Source: DALYLB01 sp046154695 (GTDB lineage: Bacteria > Acidobacteriota > Blastocatellia > RBC074). Taken from it: a stretch of DNA of 6,161 nt. Position numbers and translations under genes: made by a program. The DNA is taken from positions 1 through 6,161 of the forward strand of contig JBJXFI010000463.1 in assembly GCA_046154695.1 (NCBI GenBank), read 5' to 3'. Positions 1 through 6,161 of this stretch are shown in pieces. The notes beneath the pieces were generated by a model that made no database searches, had not been told where the DNA came from, and worked only from the letters and a program-made list of their open reading frames with translations. Position 1 is the stretch's first letter. Each line of letters opens with the position of its first letter.

Positions 1-33
1 ATTTCAAAAAAAACTCTAAACTTAATGCCATTG

Positions 34-79
34 GCCTTCAGGCGGCCGGCCTCCTGCCAATAACTCACCGCCTGAAGGC
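34..79. repeat. 12-bp perfect inverted repeat in the hslO leader
   Basis: GCCTTCAGGCGG at 34-45 is the exact reverse complement of CCGCCTGAAGGC at 68-79, with a 22-nt loop. The right arm ends 33 nt before the hslO start codon. The segment after it (AACTCCAAAC, 82-91) nearly repeats AACTCTAAAC at 12-21. No T-tract follows the stem on the plus strand, so it does not look like an intrinsic terminator for an upstream gene. It may be a dispersed palindromic repeat or a leader structure acting on hslO. The pairing is seen directly; the role is unknown. Confidence 0.6.
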
Positions 80-99
80 GGAACTCCAAACGATTTCCC

Positions 100-107
100 A
101 GGAGAAG
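100..107 (+). promoter_or_regulatory. Ribosome binding site that fixes the TTG start of hslO
   Basis: AGGAGAAG at 100-107 is close to the Shine-Dalgarno consensus and lies 5 nt before the TTG at 113. No ATG or GTG in the same frame sits nearby with a comparable site. The protein read from this TTG begins exactly where Hsp33 proteins normally begin, so the site decides the start. Confidence 0.7.
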
Positions 108-112
108 GACTT

Positions 113-1027
113 TTGCAGTACCAGGAAGATCATCTGATTCAGGCGACGGCGGCGGACTCGACGGTCCGGTTGATTGCGGCGGTCACGACCCGTCTGGTGG
201 CGGAGGGCGCGCGGCGTCATCAGACCTCGCCGACAGCCTCGGCGGCGCTGGGACGGGCGCTGACCGGCGCGTTGTTGCTGGGGCGGACCTTCAAGGATCT
301 GGAATATCTCACGCTCAGATTCGATTGCAAGGGCGCGATCGGCGGGATCGTCGCGGAGGCCAGCACGCATGGCACGGTTCGCGGATACGTGCGAAATCCG
401 TCGGCGCATCTGCCCCCGAATGAGAAGGGGAAGCTGGATGTACGCGGCGTGGTGGGGGAAGGGATGCTTCACGTCATTCGCGAAGCCGGATTCGAGATCG
501 GGTTGATGAAGGAGCCGTATTACGGTTCGGTCCCCATCGTTTCGGGCGAGATCGCCGAGGACATCACGCATTACCTCTCCGTCTCCGAGCAGATCCATTC
601 GGCCGTGGCGCTCGGCGTTTTCGTCGAAGCGGAGATGGACCAGGTGACGGCGGCGGGCGGATATCTGGTGCAGGTGATGCCGGGATGCGAGGAGGAGACG
701 ATTGCCGCCATCGAACAGGCCGTGGCGCGCGCGCCGCATGTGACGCACGAATTGCGAAATGGGGCCGATGCCGCGGAGATGCTGCGCGAAGCCCTCGGTG
801 AGATTCCCTTCGAGATTTTGAGCGCCTCGCCCGTGGAGTATCGCTGCAAGTGCTCGTATGAGCGGGCGGCGAACATCGTCGCCGCGCTCGGCGATGAGGA
901 GGTGCGCGATATGCTGGAGAAGGACAACGGCGCGGAATTGACCTGCCACTTCTGCAACGAGGTCTATTACCTGGACGACGAGGCCCTGCGGCGGATTCTC
1001 GAACCGCCCGCGCCGGATATCATGTGA
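113..1027 (+). CDS. hslO: Hsp33 redox-regulated molecular chaperone
   Basis: This 304-residue protein is recognised as Hsp33, a cytosolic holdase that binds unfolding proteins under oxidative and heat or bleach stress. Family hallmarks are visible through the N-terminal domain: an ALGRALTGALLLG helix (about residues 45-57), the conserved VRGYV stretch, the SGEIAEDITHYLSVSEQ block and the AAGGYLVQVMPG segment. The C-terminal redox switch is complete, with the zinc-binding CXC at C245 and C247 and CXXC at C278 and C281, so the protein should be redox-competent. In the family these four cysteines hold Zn2+ when reduced and form two disulfides on activation. Length is close to the usual figure of about 290. 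It starts at TTG behind a strong AGGAGAAG site. It is apparently monocistronic and convergent with purL, with 11 bp between the stop codons. No promoter could be recognised, because the upstream region is truncated by the window edge. A TTG start may lower expression. Confidence 0.96.
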   Translation: MQYQEDHLIQATAADSTVRLIAAVTTRLVAEGARRHQTSPTASAALGRALTGALLLGRTFKDLEYLTLRFDCKGAIGGIVAEASTHGTVRGYVRNPSAHLPPNEKGKLDVRGVVGEGMLHVIREAGFEIGLMKEPYYGSVPIVSGEIAEDITHYLSVSEQIHSAVALGVFVEAEMDQVTAAGGYLVQVMPGCEEETIAAIEQAVARAPHVTHELRNGADAAEMLREALGEIPFEILSASPVEYRCKCSYERAANIVAALGDEEVRDMLEKDNGAELTCHFCNEVYYLDDEALRRILEPPAPDIM

Positions 1028-1038
1028 CCGCCCGGCGT

Positions 1039-3360
<2,322 letters not shown>

Positions 3361-3366
3361 ATGCTC

Positions 3367-4077
3367 TCAGCTTCTCGTCTTGATGATCTCGCGAAGGGAA
3401 TCGGCCATGGAGCGGAAGAGGATCCGCCCGTCCTTGCTGCCGAGAATGCTCTCCGAGGCGCGCTCGGGATGCGGCATCAGCCCGAGGACGTTGCGCTCCC
3501 GATTGCAGATGCCCGCAATATGATTGAGCGACCCGTTGATGTTCGCCTCCGGCGTGAGGGCGCCCCGCTCATCGCAATACCGGAAGATGACGCGCTCCTC
3601 GCGCTCCAACTCATCGAGCGTCGCCCGATCGCAGAAATAGCTGCCCTCTCCGTGCGCGACCGGAACGCTCAGCGTCTGGCCTTCGGCGCAGGCCGCGGTG
3701 AACGCCGTGTCGGCCCGCTCGACGCGGATGTTGATATGCTCGCAGATGAACTTGAGATCGCGGTTGCGGAGCAGCGCCCCCGGCAGCAGCCCGGACTCGC
3801 AGAGGATCTGAAACCCGTTGCAGATGCCCATCACCAGGCCGCCCGCCCGGGCGAACTCCCTGATCGATCTCATCACGGGAGAGAACCGGGCGATCGCCCC
3901 GCTGCGGAGGTAGTCTCCATAGGAGAACCCGCCGGGAAGAATGATCGCGTCGAATCGATCCACTTCCTCTTCCTTGTGCCAGATGAAGTCCACGGGTTGG
4001 CCGATGACCTTGCTGATCACGTGATAGGTGTCGTGATCGCAGTTCGACCCCGGAAAGATGACTACGCCGAATTTCAT
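3367..4077 (-). CDS. purQ: Phosphoribosylformylglycinamidine synthase, glutaminase subunit PurQ
   Basis: This 236-residue class I glutamine amidotransferase hydrolyses glutamine and passes ammonia to PurL for FGAM formation. The N-terminus KFGVVIFPGSNCDHD and the block ILPGGFSYGDYLRSGAIA (46-63) are typical of PurQ. The nucleophile is C86 in GICNGFQIL, and the triad is completed by H203 and E205 in MPHPER. An oxyanion-type GG is present at 49-50. I start it at the ATG whose last base is 4077, which gives the family N-terminus MKFGVV. An in-frame TTG 36 nt upstream would add 12 residues unlike the family, lacks a good Shine-Dalgarno and lies at about the predicted transcription start. Candidate ribosome sites are AGGA 12 nt upstream or CAGGAA directly abutting the ATG. 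It is the first gene of a purQ-purL operon with a 6-nt gap. purS is not found beside it. Confidence 0.95.
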   Translation of the reverse strand: MKFGVVIFPGSNCDHDTYHVISKVIGQPVDFIWHKEEEVDRFDAIILPGGFSYGDYLRSGAIARFSPVMRSIREFARAGGLVMGICNGFQILCESGLLPGALLRNRDLKFICEHINIRVERADTAFTAACAEGQTLSVPVAHGEGSYFCDRATLDELEREERVIFRYCDERGALTPEANINGSLNHIAGICNRERNVLGLMPHPERASESILGSKDGRILFRSMADSLREIIKTRS

Positions 4078-4121
4078 TTCCTGTTGAGGTCCTTTGGCGT
4101 AAAGGGTGAGCAATAGAGTTT

Positions 4122-4150
4122 GTTGTACTACATCGATTCTCGATTGTCTA
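4122..4150 (-). promoter_or_regulatory. Candidate sigma70-type promoter for purQL
   Basis: Read on the minus strand, TAGACA (4145-4150, 5 of 6 matches to the -35 consensus) is followed by a 17-bp spacer and TACAAC (4122-4127, 4 of 6 matches to -10). Transcription would start near 4115, leaving a leader of about 38 nt to the ATG at 4077. The spacing is ideal but the -10 box is poor, so confidence is modest. Confidence 0.35.
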
Positions 4151-4151
4151 G

Positions 4152-4163
4152 GTTGAGCTCAAC
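4152..4163. promoter_or_regulatory. Perfect 12-bp palindrome abutting the purQ -35 box; possible operator
   Basis: GTTGAGCTCAAC at 4152-4163 is perfectly self-complementary and begins 2 bp upstream of the candidate -35 box of purQ. Its position and two-fold symmetry suit a dimeric transcription factor. No regulator is recognised, and I do not identify it as a known PurR box. A perfect 12-mer palindrome can occur by chance in a region this rich in palindromes. Confidence 0.3.
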
Positions 4164-4177
4164 TTGCGGATGAAGCA

Positions 4178-4257
4178 ACTGGAAACCAGTCTTGCCGAGG
4201 CGGCAACACAATTATGAACAAAGATCAGGCGAGGAGGGTAGGTTGGGAACCTGCCCT
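4178..4257. repeat. Cluster of three short hairpins
   Basis: Three small palindromes follow one another. ACTGG-AAA-CCAGT (4178-4190) has a 5-bp stem. TTGCCG-AGG-CGGCAA (4192-4206) has a 6-bp stem. AGGGTAGGTT-GGG-AACCTGCCCT (4235-4257) has a 10-bp stem with a single T-G position, which pairs as a wobble in RNA. All have 3-nt loops. None is followed by a clear T-tract. They read as REP-like or other dispersed intergenic palindromes more than as terminators. They separate the purQ promoter from the larger element at 4270. Confidence 0.5.
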
Positions 4258-4350
4258 ACACACACATATGGGTGTGATTAAAAGTGGGACACAATTTCGC
4301 AATATTGATGGACAATCGGCGCATTGTTGTGTTCCGAAGGAACACCTGAC

Positions 4351-4512
4351 GGTAGCCGGCGGTGAAGCGAAGCGTAACCGCCGGAATTGACAGGAAAAGC
4401 CATCGAGCCCCGGCAGGGGCGATAGAGCGTGGCGCGGTCCGGCCCCCCTGCCGGGGCGCGAGCCGGGGGCGGGCGATACCGGCGGTTACGCTTCGCTTCA
4501 CCGCCGGCTACC
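4351..4512. repeat. 34-bp perfect inverted repeat, inner arms of the element
   Basis: The arm at 4351-4384 (beginning GGTAGCCGGCGGTGAAGC) is the exact reverse complement of 4479-4512 over all 34 bp, with 94 bp between them. Pairing stops at both edges of each arm. As one RNA strand the arms would form a very stable stem. Identity without any drift suggests recent origin, gene conversion or selection on the fold. The arm resembles palindromic intergenic repeats I associate with planctomycete-type genomes, but that is from memory and unverified. Confidence 0.75.
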
Positions 4513-4533
4513 ATCCTGCGCCCCTGCCGGGGC
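4407..4533. repeat. Three copies of a CCCCTGCCGGGGC palindromic unit
   Basis: GCCCCGGCAGGGG lies at 4407-4419. Its reverse complement CCCCTGCCGGGGC lies at 4445-4457 and again at 4521-4533; the latter two are direct copies that also share the following GC dinucleotide. The first two flank the centre of the 34-bp inverted repeat, and the third sits between the inner and outer right arms. Each unit is itself nearly self-complementary. Confidence 0.65.
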
Positions 4534-4587
4534 GCATTGTGTCTCACTTGTAATCACATCCCAACCGAAGCCATTCCCCGCTCCGGC

Positions 4588-4616
4588 TTGAGACTCCCGG
4601 CCCGCGCTGGCATAAT
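4588..4616 (+). promoter_or_regulatory. Candidate sigma70 promoter for the TIR-iSTAND operon
   Basis: TTGAGA (4588-4593) and CATAAT (4611-4616) each match the sigma70 consensus at 5 of 6 positions and are separated by exactly 17 bp. Transcription would start near 4623 and give a leader of about 48 nt. The promoter lies 27 bp to the right of the nested repeat element, so the element is probably not transcribed from it. Confidence 0.55.
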
Positions 4617-4659
4617 CCCGCCGCTGTTGCCAATTCGAAGACACCCGGGATCCGGGACC

Positions 4660-4667
4660 AGGAGAGG
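4660..4667 (+). promoter_or_regulatory. Ribosome binding site for the GTG start of the TIR gene
   Basis: AGGAGAGG at 4660-4667 ends 3 nt before the GTG at 4671, with its GGAG core 6 nt away. It supports the GTG start, which also places the first beta strand of the TIR domain at the usual position. A small GC-rich palindrome (CCCGG-GAT-CCGGG with slight offset, 4644-4656) lies just upstream and could partly structure the leader. Confidence 0.6.
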
Positions 4668-4670
4668 CGC

Positions 4671-5963
4671 GTGATTCAGCCGGATAAGCCGATCAGTCTA
4701 TTTATTTCCTATTCTCACATCGATGAGCTATTGCGCGTCGAGTTGGAGAAGCAACTCAGCGCGTTGACCTTCGAGGGGCTCGATGTGGTATGGACCGATC
4801 GGAAGATCGGCGCGGGGCAGGAATGGGAGCGGGAGATTCTCGAGAACCTCGATGCCGCCAATGTCATTGTGCTTCTCATCAGTTCTGATTTTCTGGCTTC
4901 AATATATTGCAGGGAAGTCGAGATGCCGCGCGCGCTCCTGTTGCACGAGAAGCAACAGGCGATTGTTATCCCGGTAATCCTGCGCCCCTGCTTATGGGAA
5001 GTCTCCCCGTTGTCTAAAATTCAGGCCTTTCCAAAAGACGCCAAACCCATTACCACTTCCCCGAATCAGGACGAGGCCTGGCTCGATGTCGTCCGGGGGA
5101 TTCGGGGCGCCCTCGGCCGCGCGCGCTCGAAACCGCCTTCAACCATCGTGGGCGATGCCGGGCGGGCGATGCCTGAGCGCCCATTGCTGCCGTACCTCTG
5201 CGATCGCAGCCCGCAGGAAGTGGCGCTGAGCGAGGGGCTGCGCCGTCATCGCGAAACGCGCGACGGCCGGCCGGTTGCGCTGTTGATTCATGGCAATGAG
5301 CAGGAATGCCATCTCGAATTCATCGATCGCATGCAGTCGCGATCGATTCCGAAATTTCTTGGCCTCCCGCCTTCGCAGGCGGTCCGCCGCGCCCCAAAAT
5401 CCATGCGTCCTCCGCTGGACGCGAGCGCCGCGGGCTATTGGCCCATGCTCGGCGAAGCCCTGCTCGATGATCCGAGCGCGGGGCCTGACGAATTGCGCCG
5501 GTATTTGGCCCAGCATCAGGAACCGCTGCTGATCACCCTGGAAATGCTCACCGGCGATCTTGATCCGCAAGGAATCGGGCTGATCGATGCGGTGACGGCA
5601 TTCTGCGAAGAGTTGCCCGACCTGCCGCCGGGGCGGGCGCTCATTCTCGGCGTCAGCATGAAGTACCTGCGCGTCGGGAAGCTGGGATTCTTCGATTTCC
5701 GGAAGAGGCGATTGTCGCGATTGAACAGCGACGTTCGCGAGGGCATCAACCGGGGCCGATATGCGCAACGCGACAGAGTCTCGATAATCGCCCTGCCCGA
5801 GCTGGAGCCCATTCCCCGCGGCGATGTCGAGGCCTGGCGGAGCAGCGAGCCGGTTCGCGGCTGTTGCAGTCTGTCCGATGCCGAGATCGGCGCATGGTAC
5901 GGGGATGTCGAGCGCATCCCGATGGAAGAGCTGGCCGAGAAGTTGAGAAACACCATTCGATGA
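4671..5963 (+). CDS. TIR domain protein with C-terminal iSTAND-like region; probable conflict-system effector
   Basis: This is a 430-residue soluble protein with no signal peptide or membrane helix. Residues about 7-148 form a bacterial TIR domain: box 1 LFISYSHIDE (10-19), WTDRKIGAGQEWEREI (41-56), then VLLISSDFLASIYC (67-80). E84 is the likely catalytic glutamate, four residues after C80 as in NAD-cleaving TIRs. Residues about 149-170 are a linker rich in basic, proline and glycine residues. Residues 171-430 begin PLLPYLCDRSPQE (171-183) and continue PVALLIHGNEQECHLEFIDR (201-220), a pattern I recall from the inactive-STAND (iSTAND) module. No Walker A GxxxxGK[ST] is present. In this class the C-terminal region is thought to sense or couple to partners, and the TIR domain to deplete NAD+. 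The next gene is a MoxR ATPase reading in the same direction with a possible ATGA overlap. The TIR half is distinctly lower in G+C than the rest. TIR assignment is firm; iSTAND and immune role are inferred. Confidence 0.85.
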   Translation: MIQPDKPISLFISYSHIDELLRVELEKQLSALTFEGLDVVWTDRKIGAGQEWEREILENLDAANVIVLLISSDFLASIYCREVEMPRALLLHEKQQAIVIPVILRPCLWEVSPLSKIQAFPKDAKPITTSPNQDEAWLDVVRGIRGALGRARSKPPSTIVGDAGRAMPERPLLPYLCDRSPQEVALSEGLRRHRETRDGRPVALLIHGNEQECHLEFIDRMQSRSIPKFLGLPPSQAVRRAPKSMRPPLDASAAGYWPMLGEALLDDPSAGPDELRRYLAQHQEPLLITLEMLTGDLDPQGIGLIDAVTAFCEELPDLPPGRALILGVSMKYLRVGKLGFFDFRKRRLSRLNSDVREGINRGRYAQRDRVSIIALPELEPIPRGDVEAWRSSEPVRGCCSLSDAEIGAWYGDVERIPMEELAEKLRNTIR

Positions 5964-5968
5964 GGAAG
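5962..5968 (+). promoter_or_regulatory. Ribosome binding site choosing the MoxR start
   Basis: GAGGAAG at 5962-5968 overlaps the TIR gene stop codon and lies 9 nt before the ATG at 5978. This favours that start over the in-frame ATG at 5960, which overlaps the stop as ATGA but has no good Shine-Dalgarno of its own. Confidence 0.5.
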
Positions 5969-5977
5969 AACCCGATT

Positions 5978-6161
5978 ATGAGTTATCCCTATTACACAGG
6001 AAATCCACACAACCGTCGCGAGAACGTCGCGGCGCAGTTGCCCGGTTCGCGACGCGAGGAGCAGACCCGACCGGAGGGCTATCTGCCCGATGCCGGGCTG
6101 GTGGACGCGGCCAACGTCGCGCTGCTGCTCGCCCAGCCGTTGCTGTTGACGGGCGAGCCCG
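5978..6161 (+). CDS. MoxR-type AAA+ ATPase, N-terminal fragment (cut by window end)
   Basis: Only the first 61 codons are visible; the gene runs off the window. The visible part starts MSYPYYTGNPHNRR, continues through a basic and polar stretch and then reads LVDAANVALLLAQPLLLTGE (42-61), followed by P and the first base of the next codon. This leads straight into what should be the Walker A loop (GEPGxGKT/S). The 'VN-AL-L--PLL-TGEPG' pattern is typical of MoxR AAA+ ATPases, and a short YY-G leader before it is what I recall from MoxR proteins linked to iSTAND genes. MoxR ATPases usually remodel partners together with vWA-domain proteins. The start at 5978 is preferred for its ribosome site. 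An alternative ATG at 5960 would add MRKNPI and overlap the upstream stop as ATGA. Either way it is 14 nt or less from the TIR gene, so the two are surely one operon. Full function cannot be judged from the fragment. Confidence 0.8.
   Translation, partial: MSYPYYTGNPHNRRENVAAQLPGSRREEQTRPEGYLPDAGLVDAANVALLLAQPLLLTGEP

Larger units (their letters stand above)
4270..4561. repeat. Nested inverted-repeat element, about 292 bp (MITE- or REP-like)
   Basis: The outer ends are a 26-bp inverted repeat: 4270-4295 matches the reverse complement of 4536-4561 with 3 mismatches (shared core GTGATTA and GACACAAT). Inside lie 34-bp perfect inverted arms and GC-rich palindromes, listed separately. A further hairpin, GTGTTCC-GAA-GGAACAC, sits at 4329-4345, and GGCGCATTGT occurs directly at 4318-4327 and 4531-4540. 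I see no target-site duplication, no credible protein and no tRNA. The structure could be a non-autonomous mobile element, a double REP/BIME-like unit mobilised by a RAYT-type transposase elsewhere, or the gene for a long structured RNA. Short reading frames inside it are artefacts of the repeats. Confidence 0.6.

Noticed and set aside
4078..4113. Longer PurQ starting at the TTG ending at 4113
   Set aside because: The extra 12 residues do not match the family, no good Shine-Dalgarno precedes the TTG, and the candidate transcription start is nearly at it. The ATG at 4075-4077 gives the canonical N-terminus.
4235..4257. Intrinsic terminator for purQL or the TIR operon
   Set aside because: The hairpin lies upstream of both divergent operons and no T-tract follows it on either strand.
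4270..4561. Retron ncRNA or CRISPR array
   Set aside because: There is no reverse transcriptase or cas gene nearby, and the repeats are inverted and nested instead of direct and regularly spaced.
4256..4674. Four small reading frames on both strands, two of them starting with the same MKRSVTAGI peptide
   Set aside because: The shared peptide arises because the 34-bp inverted repeat is read on each strand. There is no protein-like conservation, so these are not genes and not purS.
5139..6010. Minus-strand reading frames of 209 and 164 codons opposite the TIR-iSTAND gene
   Set aside because: They are antisense to a protein with clear domain motifs and their translations are Arg/Ser-rich without recognisable features.

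Overview
This is a GC-rich bacterial window (roughly 60% G+C by eye) with five protein genes: two housekeeping blocks and the start of an accessory block. The taxon cannot be fixed from the sequence. The GC content, intergenic DNA packed with short palindromes, and a TIR/MoxR conflict-type locus would fit Planctomycetota, Verrucomicrobiota, Hydrogenedentota-like or similar environmental lineages. That is a weak inference.

Positions 1-1027 hold a 5' leader with a perfect 12-bp stem, then hslO (Hsp33, a redox-switched chaperone) starting at a TTG codon behind a strong ribosome binding site. Convergent to it, with an 11-bp gap, is the minus-strand pair purQ-purL (4077 down to 1039). It encodes the glutaminase and synthetase subunits of FGAM synthase, the fourth step of de novo purine synthesis. 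The usual third partner, purS, is not next to them.

Positions 4078-4670 are a 593-bp divergent intergenic region. From left to right it holds a candidate purQ promoter with an abutting perfect 12-bp palindrome, three short hairpins, and a nested inverted-repeat element of about 292 bp (4270-4561). The element has 26-bp imperfect ends, 34-bp perfect inner arms and three copies of a CCCCTGCCGGGGC-type palindrome. After it comes a good sigma70-like promoter pointing right.

Positions 4671-6161 hold the most interesting part. A 430-residue protein carries an N-terminal TIR domain with its putative catalytic glutamate. It is fused to a C-terminal region that resembles the 'inactive STAND' (iSTAND) module and has no Walker A motif. 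Immediately downstream, and probably co-translated, is the start of a MoxR-type AAA+ ATPase, cut off by the window edge at its Walker A loop. Together these look like the left end of a MoxR-vWA type biological-conflict (probable anti-phage or abortive-infection) operon in which the TIR domain would be the NAD+-consuming effector. The TIR-encoding half is much lower in G+C (about 53%) than the iSTAND half (about 67%), which suggests a mosaic gene.
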